DNA of 64,000 bases from Paraburkholderia dinghuensis (GCF_003837865.1 NZ_RQIS01000023.1:18242-82241), one strand, 5' to 3'; shown: positions 9,126-18,362, numbered from the stretch's first letter. Notes: generated from the sequence alone by a model not told the origin. Made by a program: numbers and translations.

Positions 9126-9907
9126 GCGGCGTCTCCACCCGTGCGGCGCCAGAGGAACGACGCGAGATGTTCGACGGACAACGGTGCGCCCTTGTGCTTC
9201 GCAGCATGGCCGATGTTCAGCAGGCAGCCGCAATCGGCGGACACGAGGCGGTCGCACCCGGTCGCGCACGCGGAGGCGATCTTGTCGGCGACCATCGCGC
9301 CCGAGATGTCGGGATGCTTCAGCGAGAACGTACCGCCGAAGCCGCAGCATTCGGACTCGCGCTCGTGCTCGACGCGCGTGACGCCGGGCAACGCGTCGAC
9401 GGCTTCGACGCCATGTACGCGCGTGCCCATTTCGCGCCGCGCGCCGCATGAGGTGTGCAGGACGACGCGTTCTTCGCCGGGCACTGCAGCGCCCAGCGCG
9501 CCGAAATCGACGTTCAGCACGCGCACGAGAAACTCGGTGAGTTCATAGATGCGCCCGGACAGTTCGGTCGCTTGCGCGGCGGCTTCGGGCTCGTCTTCGA
9601 ACAGTGCCGGCCAGTGCTGGCGCATCATGCCGCCGCACGAACCCGACGGCACGATGACAGGCCACGGTTCGGAGAACAGGCCGAGCTGGGCGCGCGCGAC
9701 TTCGCGCGCTTCGCGCGGGTTGCCGCTGCTATAGGCGGGCTGACCGCAGCAACTCTGGCCGCGCGGAAAGTGGACCGTCAGTCCTTCGCGTTCGAGCAGC
9801 TTGACCGCGTCGAGGCCGGCCTGCGGCATGAACAGATCGACGAGGCAGGTACCGAAGAGATAGACATCGGTGGGGCGTTTGCCGGTGGGGTAGTGGCGTG
9901 GCTTCAT
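9122..9907 (-). CDS. lutA: L-lactate utilisation protein LutA
   Basis: 261 residues with two CCG-type cysteine-rich domains: SCCGQPAYSSGN near residue 52 and ECCGFGGTFS near residue 198, plus the paired cysteines GSCGGMM and TSCGARREMG. Such (Fe-S)-binding oxidoreductase proteins (YkgE/LldE, related to GlcF and HdrB) act with LutB and LutC to oxidise L-lactate. First gene of the operon, transcribed away from lldR with 145 bases between the start codons that contain the LldR-type operator. Confidence 0.94.
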   Translation of the reverse strand: MKPRHYPTGKRPTDVYLFGTCLVDLFMPQAGLDAVKLLEREGLTVHFPRGQSCCGQPAYSSGNPREAREVARAQLGLFSEPWPVIVPSGSCGGMMRQHWPALFEDEPEAAAQATELSGRIYELTEFLVRVLNVDFGALGAAVPGEERVVLHTSCGARREMGTRVHGVEAVDALPGVTRVEHERESECCGFGGTFSLKHPDISGAMVADKIASACATGCDRLVSADCGCLLNIGHAAKHKGAPLSVEHLASFLWRRTGGDAA

Positions 9908-9992
9908 GTCTCGCTTGGCGTTGGTATCGCGCCGCGCGCAGGGGCCACGGCAAGTTTGTGGCGCATAATTCCCGTTTTGGTCGCCAGGTTCA

Positions 9993-10009
9993 AACTGGTT
10001 GGACCAGTT
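9993..10009. promoter_or_regulatory. LldR/FadR-type operator in the lutA-lldR intergenic region
   Basis: Perfect 17-bp palindrome AACTGGTTGGACCAGTT, containing the TGGTNNNACCA core bound by GntR/FadR-family regulators such as LldR and PdhR. It sits between the divergent lutA and lldR genes, the expected place for lactate-responsive control of both. Confidence 0.85.
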
Positions 10010-10052
10010 GCCGATCGAAGGCGATGAAGGCGATGAAACCGGGGGCGAATCA

Positions 10053-10931
10053 ATGAGGGACAGAGGTCAGGCGCGCGGACGGGTCGAGGCCGTGATGCGG
10101 CAGATGGAGACGGCGCTGCTCGACGGCACCTGGCGCGCTGGCGCGAAGCTGCCCGCGGAGCGGGTGCTGGCCGAGCGCTACGAAGTTGCGCGCAATACGG
10201 TGCGCGAGGCGATCCAGCGGCTCGCGGCGCGCGGCCTCGTGCAGAGCCGGCGCGGCGCGGGCGTGTTCGTGACCGACCGGTTGCGCACGGGCATCGCGTC
10301 GCCGTGGGGTCAACTGGTGGCCGATCATCCGGCGCTGCGCGACGATATCCTCGAATTTCGCCGCGTGCTGGAAGGCGCCACCGCGTATTTCGCCGCGCTG
10401 CGCGCAAGCGACGAAGACTTCTCGCGAATCCGCGAACTGCTGGGCGAACTGGAGCGCACGCGGGACGCGAACGACAAGACCGCTGAAGCGGAAGCCGACG
10501 CCAGACTGCACGAGGTGATCGCGCAGGCCTCGCACAACGCGATGTTCCTGCATTTGCATACCAGCGTGGTGGGCGTGCTGCGCGAGCACATTACGCTCAA
10601 CCTGTCGGGGTTGCGCGAGCGGAACGATGACGCCTCCGACCTGCTGCTGTTGCAGCACCGCACGCTTTGCGACGCGATTCTCGCGCGGCGTCCCGAGGAG
10701 GCTCGCACCGCGATGCAGACGCATATCGACTTCGTGCGTGCGCGGGTCGGCGACGACGCCGATGTGCCCGAAAGTGGTTGGACCAATGCGCCGGATTTGA
10801 CGGGCGTGGAGAGCCGGGGTGGCAGGGCGGCGCGCGTTGATGATCGCGCGGCCTCGGTCCGCGCAGCGGGCAAAGCAGCAGGTTCGCGCACCGACGGCCG
10901 CGGCCGCGCGGGGACCTCGCGCGGCGTCTGA
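10053..10931 (+). CDS. lldR: GntR/FadR-family transcriptional regulator of lactate utilisation
   Basis: 292 residues from the ATG at 10053, which has a GGGGGCG stretch just upstream; a TTG 54 bases earlier lies within the operator and is unlikely. The N-terminal winged helix contains KLPAERVLAERYEVARNTVREAI, of which the AERxLAExxxVxRxTVREA pattern is typical of GntR; an FCD ligand-binding domain follows (EFRRVLEG, then DARLHEVIAQASHN). The last ~45 residues are low-complexity and Arg/Ala/Gly-rich. It is divergent from lutA with an operator between them, so it probably represses the lut operon until L-lactate binds. A second copy of the operator core lies inside its 3' end. Confidence 0.9.
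   Translation: MRDRGQARGRVEAVMRQMETALLDGTWRAGAKLPAERVLAERYEVARNTVREAIQRLAARGLVQSRRGAGVFVTDRLRTGIASPWGQLVADHPALRDDILEFRRVLEGATAYFAALRASDEDFSRIRELLGELERTRDANDKTAEAEADARLHEVIAQASHNAMFLHLHTSVVGVLREHITLNLSGLRERNDDASDLLLLQHRTLCDAILARRPEEARTAMQTHIDFVRARVGDDADVPESGWTNAPDLTGVESRGGRAARVDDRAASVRAAGKAAGSRTDGRGRAGTSRGV
10775..10785. promoter_or_regulatory. Second LldR-type operator core inside the lldR coding sequence
   Basis: TGGTTGGACCA, identical over 11 bases to the core of the intergenic operator, within the lldR 3' coding region about 780 bases downstream of the first. It could support DNA looping or a roadblock, or be chance. Confidence 0.5.
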
Positions 10932-11063
10932 ACCTGCGCTGCCACACGGATCGGCTGCAGGGTGCCATACCGCGCGAACTGCAGACGGCCGCCAGACGCT
11001 GCTAAAGTCGCCGGGATGGAACCCAAATACCCACCGAAGCGGTGCGATGAGGAAGGCAACAGC

Positions 11064-11444
11064 ATGGACGAGGCTTCCGCACGGATCGAAACATTGAGCG
11101 CCGTGACGCTGACCGTTAGCGCGATCGGGCGTTCGGTACGGTTTTACGAATCGCTCGGTTTCCGGCAGCGGCCTGGTCACGTCGTGCCGGGCTTCGCGTC
11201 GTTCGTGCTGGGTGATGGCGCGGCTCCGGCCTATCTGAACCTGCTGGAAGGCGAGCCAGGCCCGGTCGAGGGATGGGGGCGCGTGATCGTCTACGTCTCC
11301 GACGTGGACGCGTTCTACCGCCAGGCGCTGGCCGCCGGCGCGGTGCCCGAATTTGCGCCCCGGGACGCGCCGTGGGGCGAACGTTACTTTCACCTGCGCG
11401 ACCCGGACGGCCATGAACTCAGCTTCGCGAAGCCGCTAGGATGA
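11064..11444 (+). CDS. Glyoxalase / bleomycin-resistance fold (VOC) protein
   Basis: 126 residues from the ATG at 11064, preceded by GAGGAAGG. One VOC domain: a first betaalphabeta module (AVTLTVSAIGRSVRFYESLG) and a second ending in FHLRDPDGHELSFAKPLG, where the DPDGHE segment carries the usual metal-ligand glutamate. Cytoplasmic; the substrate cannot be told from sequence because the superfamily covers isomerases, dioxygenases and resistance proteins. It lies 132 bases beyond lldR in the same direction and has no obvious link to lactate use. Confidence 0.82.
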   Translation: MDEASARIETLSAVTLTVSAIGRSVRFYESLGFRQRPGHVVPGFASFVLGDGAAPAYLNLLEGEPGPVEGWGRVIVYVSDVDAFYRQALAAGAVPEFAPRDAPWGERYFHLRDPDGHELSFAKPLG

Positions 11445-11577
11445 GGCCTGAGGCTGCTCCAGACGGGCACATACATGCTTCTGAAATATGAATGACACCT
11501 GCAACGCCGATAGTGGGGCGATATCGCCGCTGCCCGGGCGCGCCGGGTCGCCATTCCATTGCTAGAGGAGCGTTTCA

Positions 11578-12498
11578 ATGAAAGAATTCGATCGCGAAAT
11601 GGGCGACGAGCAACATCGCCGTCGACGTCTCGACGAAGAGTTGATCGACGCCTATGACGAAGAAATCGAAATGGAAGTCGACGACCGTCTTCAGGAATTC
11701 GGTCTTCACATCTCGGACGAAGCGCGGGAGCTTCGCCGCGTCTATTTCCGCGAACTGATTCGCCTGCAGGGCGAACTCGTGAAACTGCAGGACTGGATCG
11801 TCACCACGGGACACCGGCTCGTCGTGATCTTCGAGGGGCGTGACGCGGCAGGCAAGGGTGGCGTGATCAAGCGCATCACGCAGCGCCTGAATCCGCGCAT
11901 GTGCCGTGTCGCCGCGCTGCCCGCGCCAAACAACCGCGAGCGCACGCAATGGTATTTCCAGCGCTACGTGCAGCATCTGCCGGCGGGCGGCGAGATGGTG
12001 CTGTTCGATCGCAGTTGGTACAACCGCGCGGGTGTGGAGCGCGTGATGAATTTTTGCACCGATGAGGAATACGAAGAGTTTTTCCGCTCTGTTCCAGAAT
12101 TCGAAAAGATGCTGGCGAGAAGCGGTATCCAGATCATCAAGTACTGGTTCTCCATCACGGACGATGAGCAGGAGGTCCGCTTCCACAGTCGCATCGACGA
12201 TCCGCTCAAGCAGTGGAAGCTGAGTCCGATGGACCTCGAAAGCCGAACCCGCTGGGAGCAGTACACGCAAGCGAAGGAAGTGATGCTGCAGCGCTCGCAC
12301 ATTCCCGAGGCACCGTGGTGGGTCGTGCAGGGCGTGGACAAGAAGCGCGCGCGCCTGAACTGCATCCGTCACCTGCTGAGCCAGGTGCCGTACCACGAGA
12401 TCGAGCATCCGTACGTGAGCTTGCCCGCGCGTGTTCACCATCCGGATTACATCCGGCAGCCAGTACCGCAGAGCATGATCGTGCCGGAAATTTACTGA
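11578..12498 (+). CDS. ppk2: Polyphosphate kinase 2
   Basis: 306 residues, the usual length of a one-domain PPK2. Walker A GRDAAGKGG at residues 87-95, the PPK2 signature FDRSWYNRAG at 143-152, and the lid-region basic residues are all present. The enzyme transfers phosphate between polyphosphate and nucleotides (PPK2 class I-like by length and sequence). The start has GAGGAG 7 bases upstream. It faces the phosphate transporter gene tail to tail with a shared bidirectional terminator, so both neighbours concern phosphate. The acidic N-terminal ~50 residues are typical of proteobacterial members. Confidence 0.93.
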   Translation: MKEFDREMGDEQHRRRRLDEELIDAYDEEIEMEVDDRLQEFGLHISDEARELRRVYFRELIRLQGELVKLQDWIVTTGHRLVVIFEGRDAAGKGGVIKRITQRLNPRMCRVAALPAPNNRERTQWYFQRYVQHLPAGGEMVLFDRSWYNRAGVERVMNFCTDEEYEEFFRSVPEFEKMLARSGIQIIKYWFSITDDEQEVRFHSRIDDPLKQWKLSPMDLESRTRWEQYTQAKEVMLQRSHIPEAPWWVVQGVDKKRARLNCIRHLLSQVPYHEIEHPYVSLPARVHHPDYIRQPVPQSMIVPEIY

Positions 12499-12524
12499 TC
12501 TACTGAACCTGGACGGCACTGACG

Positions 12525-12567
12525 AAAACGCCGCGCCCAAACTGTGAAGGGCGCGGCGTTTTCTTTT
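12525..12567. terminator. Bidirectional terminator between ppk2 and the phosphate transporter gene
   Basis: Stem AAAACGCCGCGCCC / GGGCGCGGCGTTTT with a 10-base loop, followed by CTTTT on the plus strand and with A residues on the left. It can end both convergent transcripts. Confidence 0.88.
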
Positions 12568-12596
12568 GCAGCGGCGGAACCCGGGGTTCCGCGGAT

Positions 12597-14186
12597 TCAC
12601 AACACGTGGCGGAACACCCAGTAGAGCAGCCCCGCGAGAGCAATCGATACGGGCAGCGTGAGCACCCACGCCAGCACGAGGCTGCGCACTGTGCTCATTT
12701 GCAGGCCGGACCCATTCGCCGCCATCGTGCCCGCCACACCGGACGAGAGCACGTGCGTCGTCGAAACGGGCAAGCCGTACACGTCGGCGGCACCGATGGT
12801 CGCCATCGCGACCAGTTCCGCGCAGGCGCCCTGGCCGTAGCTCAAGTGCTGCTTGCCGATGCGCTCGCCCACCGTGACCACGATGCGCTTCCAGCCCACC
12901 ATCGTGCCGAGTCCCAGCGCGATTGCCACGGCCACCTTCACCCATGTCGGGATGAACTTCGTCGCGTGGTCCGTCTGCGTGCGGAAGTTTTCGATGGCCT
13001 TTGCGTCAGCGGGGGCGAAGGCGGGGTGCTTCGCCTTGATCATCAGACGGATCGCTTCGGACGTGACGTACATGTTGTTGCGCACGTTATCGACGAGCGA
13101 CTGCGGTACCGCCGACATCGACCCGTAGCTGCCGACCTGCTCGCCCACCTGGCTCGCGAGCGCGGAAAGCGCCGGAATGGTGTCCGGCGTGAGCGCGCGC
13201 GTGCGGATGTAGCGCTCCACTTCGCCGCGCGAATCGGCGGGCGCGGCGACGCCTCCCGCGTACTTGTCGAGCGTGCGCGAGGCTTGTTGCGTGACGGCGA
13301 GGAAGGTCTGCGTTTCGGCGGGCGTGACGGCCTTGTTGAGCGCGTAGGCGGTCGGCACCACGCCGATCAGGATCAGCATGATGAGGCCCATGCCTTTCTG
13401 GCCGTCGTTCGAGCCGTGTGCGAACGACACACCCGTACAGGTGAGGATGAGCAGCGCGCGAATCCAGAATGGCGGCGGTTCTTTGCCCTTCGGCGAGGCG
13501 TAGAGCGCGGGCACGCGCACGATGAACTTGAGCGCGAGCAGCAGCAGCGCCGAGGCGAAAAAACCGACGACCGGCGAGAACAGCAGCGCCTTGCCGACGC
13601 CGGCGGCCTGACTCCAGTCCACGCCGCTTGTCCCCGACGTTCCGTGCATCAACTGGTTCATGATGCCCACGCCGATGATCGAGCCGATTAGTGTGTGCGA
13701 ACTCGATGACGGCAGGCCTAAGTACCAGGTGCCGAGATTCCAGATGATCGCCGCGATCAGGAGTGCAAACACCATGGCGAAGCCGGCGCTGCTACCGACC
13801 TGCAGGATCAGCTCGACGGGCAGCAGTTGCAGGATGCCGAACGCGACGGCGCCCGTTGACATCAGCACGCCGAGGAAATTCCATGTGCCCGACCAGAGCA
13901 CCGCGAGGTTGGGCGAAAGCGAGTTCGTGTAAATGACCGTCGCGACCGCATTGGCGGTATCGTGAAAGCCGTTGACGAACTCGAAGCCCAGCGCGATGAC
14001 GAGTGCGATCCCTAGCAGGAACCACGGCACCACGGAGCTTTGGTGAATGGGCGCGAGATCGTCGCTCAGATGCATCGCCACATAAACGACGCCGGCGACC
14101 ATGATCACGGCGAATGCGAGTATGCCCGCGTTGCGTTGGCGCGATTGGGCGGTGTCCCGCGGTGGGGACACGGAAATGTCTGGCAT
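12597..14186 (-). CDS. pitA: Low-affinity inorganic phosphate transporter (Pit family)
   Basis: 529 residues, about ten membrane segments. The duplicated Pit signatures are visible: GFHDTANAVATVIYTN near residue 72 and the later VSTTHVLSS near residue 485, with FAHGSNDGQKGMG in the middle. It imports phosphate as a metal-phosphate complex driven by the proton gradient through the inner membrane. A long cytoplasmic loop (about residues 290-420) separates the two halves, as in E. coli PitA. The start codon has AAGAGGAG 10 bases upstream. Divergent from the diguanylate cyclase gene. Confidence 0.95.
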   Translation of the reverse strand: MPDISVSPPRDTAQSRQRNAGILAFAVIMVAGVVYVAMHLSDDLAPIHQSSVVPWFLLGIALVIALGFEFVNGFHDTANAVATVIYTNSLSPNLAVLWSGTWNFLGVLMSTGAVAFGILQLLPVELILQVGSSAGFAMVFALLIAAIIWNLGTWYLGLPSSSSHTLIGSIIGVGIMNQLMHGTSGTSGVDWSQAAGVGKALLFSPVVGFFASALLLLALKFIVRVPALYASPKGKEPPPFWIRALLILTCTGVSFAHGSNDGQKGMGLIMLILIGVVPTAYALNKAVTPAETQTFLAVTQQASRTLDKYAGGVAAPADSRGEVERYIRTRALTPDTIPALSALASQVGEQVGSYGSMSAVPQSLVDNVRNNMYVTSEAIRLMIKAKHPAFAPADAKAIENFRTQTDHATKFIPTWVKVAVAIALGLGTMVGWKRIVVTVGERIGKQHLSYGQGACAELVAMATIGAADVYGLPVSTTHVLSSGVAGTMAANGSGLQMSTVRSLVLAWVLTLPVSIALAGLLYWVFRHVL

Positions 14187-14471
14187 GGCCAGTACGCTCC
14201 TCTTGCGGGAAAAAGGGCGAATGCAAGGTTCCGATCGTGGCTGTCATTTGTGTCGTGTTCGTGACAGTTCTCCGGGCAACGGCAGGAAACTCGCGCGGAA
14301 TTCAGGGCGGAGCAGCTTGTGGGTCGCGGCCCGTTTCCGATGACAGGCAGTCGTATAGACTCGCATACGAACGCAGACACGGCGCATGCGGTAGCGCACA
14401 CAAGTTGATGAGGGCATGGCGCCATGCGCGGCCGATCGCTGGCATGGCAATAGCCACGGAGGATCGCGTAA

Positions 14472-16112
14472 GTGCCGAAACGGGTTTTTTCGCTGCGCCA
14501 TCGCGCGCAGCACTGGCTTCTGGCACGCGGCAAGGCCGTGACGCTGTGGATCGGCAACTGGCCGGTCCTCGGTGGCCTGTCGGGGACGCTCGTTGCCACT
14601 GTGATGGCCGGCGTGACCTTCGCGGCGATTTATAGCGGCTACGCGGAGGAACTCGACCACGCCGCAGAGAATTCGCGCAACATCGTGCGGCTCCTCAGCA
14701 GCGATATCGGGCGCAACGTGGAACTGTACGATCTGTCGCTGCAAGCCGTGGTGTCGGGCGCGCAGCGGGCCGAGACCTGGCAGTTGCCGCCGGAAATGCG
14801 CCAGCGCGTGCTGTTCAACCGGGCGACGGCGGCTTCGTCGCTGGGCGGCGCGTATGTGCTTGACGCGAACGGTTATGTGAGGGCCTGGCAGAGCGGGGCA
14901 GCCGTACCCGCCATCTCCTTCGCAGACCGCGACTACTTCCTCGCGCAGCAGCACAGCCCGTCTGTGGGACTCTTCTTTTCGAAGCCCTATTTCTCGCGTC
15001 TGCGTGGTGGTGTGCCCACTATCGGGTTGACGCGGCGCATCAATGCACCCGATGGGACGTTTGCAGGCGTCGCGCTGCTCGCCGTGCAACTCAACTACTT
15101 CCAGTATCTGCTTGACCGCATCGACGTGGGCCCCAACGGGTGCGCGTTCGTCCTCACGCAGGACGGCACGATGCTCGCGAGCAAGCCGCCGGGTTCGCGT
15201 GTGGTCGGCGCAAACTACGCCGATTCGCCGAGTTTCGCGATCATCGCGCACCGTCCCTCGGGCACGCATACGGGGCGCTCGATCGTGGACGGCAAGTCGC
15301 GCATGTACACGTTTGCACGCGTAGGCAACGCCCCGCTTATCGTGGTCGTCGCGCCCGCCATCGACGACATACTCGCACCCTGGCGCAAACGCAGCGGCTT
15401 CGCCATCGCAATGACGACGCTGATTGGCGCCGCGTGGGTCGTCGTGTCGTGGGCACTGGCGTTCGCGCTGCGCGGCAAAGTGGCTGCCGAAGGCGAACTG
15501 ATGCGGCTCGCGATGATCGATGGGCTCACGGGCCTCGCGAACCGGCGCGCGCTGGACCGCCGCCTCGCGGTCGAATGGCAGCGCGCGGTGCGCGAGCGCG
15601 AGCCACTTTCGGTGCTCTTCTTCGATATCGATGACTTCAAGCTATTCAACGACAACTACGGCCACGCCGCGGGCGACGCGGTGCTGGAACTCGTGGCAGG
15701 TCGCATCGCCTCGGGTGCGCGGCGCGCGACGGACATGGCGGCGCGCTATGGCGGAGAGGAATTCACGTTGATATTGCCGGACACATCGCTGCCCGCCGCG
15801 GTCAAGATCGCGGAGAAGATCCGCAAAAAGGTCGAATCGGAGAACCTCGAGCACCGTGCATCCAGTCATGGCCGTGTGACGATAAGCGTGGGCTGCGCCA
15901 GTTGCGATCCGCCAGTCGGAGGCAGTGGCGCCAAACTGCTCGCCGCTGCCGATCGACTGCTCTACGAAGCAAAGGAAGGCGGCCGCAACCAGGTGCGGGC
16001 GCAGCAGTGGACCGGCGGCGAGGGCGAGCCGCCGGCGCCAAAGGGCTCCGGGACAGGCTCGCCGGCCGGCTCACAAGCGAACTTACAAGCGGGCTCACAA
16101 GCCGCGACCTGA
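14472..16112 (+). CDS. Membrane diguanylate cyclase with extracytoplasmic sensor
   Basis: 546 residues from a GTG with GGAGG 10 bases upstream. One membrane segment near residues 36-58, a periplasmic dCACHE-like domain (~60-305, including a YFLAQQHSPSVGLFFSKP segment), a second membrane segment near 312-335, and a GGDEF domain. The active site reads GGEEF at about residues 427-431, and the inhibitory RxxD site (RATD) lies five residues before the motif, so cyclic-di-GMP synthesis with product inhibition is expected. The last ~30 residues form a Gly/Ser/Gln/Ala-rich tail built from short DNA repeats (SQA/SQANLQAG), probably disordered. Confidence 0.92.
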   Translation: MPKRVFSLRHRAQHWLLARGKAVTLWIGNWPVLGGLSGTLVATVMAGVTFAAIYSGYAEELDHAAENSRNIVRLLSSDIGRNVELYDLSLQAVVSGAQRAETWQLPPEMRQRVLFNRATAASSLGGAYVLDANGYVRAWQSGAAVPAISFADRDYFLAQQHSPSVGLFFSKPYFSRLRGGVPTIGLTRRINAPDGTFAGVALLAVQLNYFQYLLDRIDVGPNGCAFVLTQDGTMLASKPPGSRVVGANYADSPSFAIIAHRPSGTHTGRSIVDGKSRMYTFARVGNAPLIVVVAPAIDDILAPWRKRSGFAIAMTTLIGAAWVVVSWALAFALRGKVAAEGELMRLAMIDGLTGLANRRALDRRLAVEWQRAVREREPLSVLFFDIDDFKLFNDNYGHAAGDAVLELVAGRIASGARRATDMAARYGGEEFTLILPDTSLPAAVKIAEKIRKKVESENLEHRASSHGRVTISVGCASCDPPVGGSGAKLLAAADRLLYEAKEGGRNQVRAQQWTGGEGEPPAPKGSGTGSPAGSQANLQAGSQAAT

Positions 16113-16190
16113 TGGGCGTCGCGGCCTGCGCGTTTCGAACTTCAGAGGGCAAACATCAGCGGTCGAGCATCAGAGGGCGGACATCACCGC
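16030..16190. repeat. Short imperfect tandem repeats at the 3' end of the cyclase gene and just beyond
   Basis: GGCTCACAAGC / ACTTACAAGC / GGCTCACAAGC follow one another at the end of the coding sequence, and after the stop an imperfect pair CAGAGGGCAAACATCAGCG / CAGAGGGCGGACATCACCG occurs near 16143-16188. These look like slippage products that lengthened the C-terminal tail. Confidence 0.5.
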
Positions 16191-16627
16191 GCCGATTTCG
16201 ACAGACGATGGCCGAGGCCGAGGTTCGAGACGATCTGCCACGTATAGACGCGCGAGTAATGAACGCCGAACTGGCGGCCGATCAGCTCGCGCACGCGGCT
16301 GTTGGTCCACGCATCGCTCGGAAACCCATGCTCTCGTGCGGAGCCATGCAGCGCGCCTGCAATCCAGATCAGCGCAGCATGGTCCAGCACGGAAGGGCGC
16401 CCGCCTACGCTCATCTGCTTGAGTGCGGCAAGGCCGCCGTCCTCAACGATTGTTTTGTACCGGCGCACGGTCTGGGCGGAAAGATGCAGAGAATCTGCGA
16501 CAGCGTTCACCGTCGCACCATCCATCAGCATCTGACCGGCGGTCATTCTTCTGGTGACACTCGGCAAGTCTTCGGTTCGTGTAAGCATGTGATCACTCGT
16601 CGACGAAAGATTCCGGACATGCGGCAT
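16184..16627 (-). CDS. HTH-only protein related to the N-terminal half of IS630-type transposases
   Basis: 147 residues from the ATG at 16627; AAGGAG lies 13 bases upstream, and a second ATG at 16588 is an alternative. The chain contains a Helix-turn-helix of the transposase/Fis type (VNAVADSLHLSAQTVRRYK) and then a winged helix (NSRVRELIGRQFGVHYSRVY) as in IS630-family DNA-binding regions, ending shortly after GLGHRLSKSAR. The DDE catalytic domain that normally follows is absent, because the next sequence on this strand lies opposite the cyclase gene. It is either a truncated transposase or, since the frame is intact with its own start, a domesticated DNA-binding regulator. Confidence 0.65.
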   Translation of the reverse strand: MPHVRNLSSTSDHMLTRTEDLPSVTRRMTAGQMLMDGATVNAVADSLHLSAQTVRRYKTIVEDGGLAALKQMSVGGRPSVLDHAALIWIAGALHGSAREHGFPSDAWTNSRVRELIGRQFGVHYSRVYTWQIVSNLGLGHRLSKSAR

Positions 16628-17265
16628 TGCGGATACGCCGCTCCTTAAACCCTGGTTTCTGCATGCGGGTCTTGTCGCTTGCCACAGCCCTGCGCCAGCA
16701 ATTCGTGATGCGAAAACACGCAGGCAATGGCGGACGGCGAAATGCGCGCCCTCGGCAGGCGCGTGCGTTACGCATTCGCGTTCCGCAGCGAATATTAATA
16801 ATTGTTTTTGTAGAGAATGTGTATAGCTTCGAGAAAAATAGTCTTCTTGACTTGTGCAGTGCCGTGGACTATCGGAAAAAATGAACTGGCCCGAATCGAT
16901 GAACAATAGCGTCGAGCGTTTCGCGATTCGTGTTTCGGTTTTATCACTGTGTGTCGCCCATCGCGGAAACCATTTTGGCCGTCGTCTCGTCTGATTAATT
17001 CCCTGCGCGGAACGCACGCCGTACCTGCTCGCGGAATTATCGCTCCGTTTGCCGCAATCAAACGTGACTAATGCAAATCAGATACTGTTTCGAGCGGACG
17101 CTTGTCGCTCACTGAAATGAAAAATCATGTGGAAAATCTGCGACAGAACGCTGTGTTTTGTTCGGTCGCGCATTTTAGGGGAATGAACATGAATTATTGG
17201 GCGACTTACCGATTCCGGATCGTGGTGATTCGTTTCGAATGACGACTCGAAAGGAAGAAAACGGA
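16628..17265. other. Intergenic region, lower GC
   Basis: Gene-free and clearly more AT-rich between about 16790 and 17230 than its surroundings, so it probably holds promoters and regulatory DNA for the flanking small genes. No repeat, RNA gene or family match was recognised. Confidence 0.4.
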
Positions 17266-17397
17266 ATGAACGTGCTAATTGACCGGAAAGCCGAACCTGT
17301 GCTGAGGCAGGTGCCGGTAACCGTGGATGCTGTCGTGGATGACGTGGGCAATTCGCGCCACGAGACGAGGTTGACAGCGTCAACAGGCTGGGAGTGA
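17266..17397 (+). CDS. Small hypothetical protein
   Basis: 43 residues from an ATG with AAAGGAAG about 8 bases upstream. The sequence is hydrophilic and has no hydrophobic segment or known motif. The support is only the ribosome-binding site and the open frame; an upstream in-frame ATG at 17238 is possible. Function unknown. Confidence 0.3.
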   Translation: MNVLIDRKAEPVLRQVPVTVDAVVDDVGNSRHETRLTASTGWE

Positions 17398-17490
17398 AAG
17401 TGGCTTCGAAGGGTGCGAGCTCAGGCGCCACGATGCACGCGATACCCGCGTCGGACGGCGCCACGGCGAGTGAGCGTATGGTGCGGCGCG

Positions 17491-17730
17491 TCAATCGACG
17501 CGATCGCGGTCGCGCACGAGGATCGTGACGTAGACGACAGTCGACACGACGATCATCGCAACGCCGGTGATCACTTTGGTCTTGTTGAACTGGACGAGCC
17601 CGTACACCGCGATGGCGATGCCTGTCGCCGAGCAGAGCGTGCCCATGGCGGCGATGAAAATGCGCAGTTGGCTCCACATACGATGGCGCCGTTCAGCGCC
17701 GGTATCTTGCCGGAGTCGATCGAAAGTCAT
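17491..17730 (-). CDS. Small two-TM membrane protein
   Basis: 79 residues. A basic N-terminus precedes two hydrophobic helices, about residues 20-46 (QLRIFIAAMGTLCSATGIAI) and 52-71 (VITGVAMIVVSTVVYVTILV), and the chain ends in the charged tail RDRDRVD. An inner-membrane location with both ends on the same side is expected. The family is not recognised and there is no conserved operon context. The ribosome-binding site is weak (GAAGAGCCGCCC). Confidence 0.6.
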   Translation of the reverse strand: MTFDRLRQDTGAERRHRMWSQLRIFIAAMGTLCSATGIAIAVYGLVQFNKTKVITGVAMIVVSTVVYVTILVRDRDRVD

Positions 17731-18362
17731 GGGCGGCTCTTCGAGTGAGTGGGCGAGCGGTCATGCGCCCGCGATGCTTCCACTATTTTTGCACACGTTT
17801 ACGTATGGCTTGATTTTACGTCGCCATGATGGGGTCATGGGGCGATTCGCCTGCTCCGATTCACCAGGTCGTCACGAGGTTGTGTTCGTCGTTATTTTTC
17901 GCGATCCTCATATTACACGCATCGACCACGCGCCGACATCGTCGCAACAATCGACGGTCGCTGGCACGCGCTTTGATCACTGTGCGGCGCGCGTCGCGTC
18001 GCGTCACCATTCCCGATCTCTTTTTCCGGCAATCGCACCGCAAAGTTCGCGGTCATATTGCAGTCATTTTTCGCGCTCGTAGTCGCAGGCTGCGAGCTTA
18101 TTCCGACAGAACCCGGCGCACTCATATACGCGACGATTGTCCGGCATCATCCGCGCATGCGCGCAGCGGCTCGCACTCCTGAACAGCGTGCTATTCTCAT
18201 TTCGGCAAGCACCGGCGTCGTGCAATTCGCCATGCGGCACACTTGCCCGAGGCGGCGAGGATCGTCCGCCACACTTCCTCACGTTACCTGCACGTCCGGT
18301 GCCACGCATCGTCTCGCCGCATTCGCGGCGGCGTCCATTTTGTAGTAACGAGGAGATTCGTC
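17731..18362. other. Intergenic region upstream of the alcohol dehydrogenase gene
   Basis: No supported gene on either strand; short frames lack ribosome-binding sites. It should contain the dehydrogenase promoter and that of the divergent small membrane protein. Confidence 0.45.

Noticed and set aside
10050..11414. Minus-strand open frame of 454 codons opposite lldR and the VOC gene
   Set aside because: Covers two real plus-strand genes and the intergenic gap; no ribosome-binding site or motif. High-GC shadow.
11575..12945. Minus-strand 456-codon frame opposite ppk2
   Set aside because: Antisense to PPK2 with all catalytic motifs; crosses the shared terminator.
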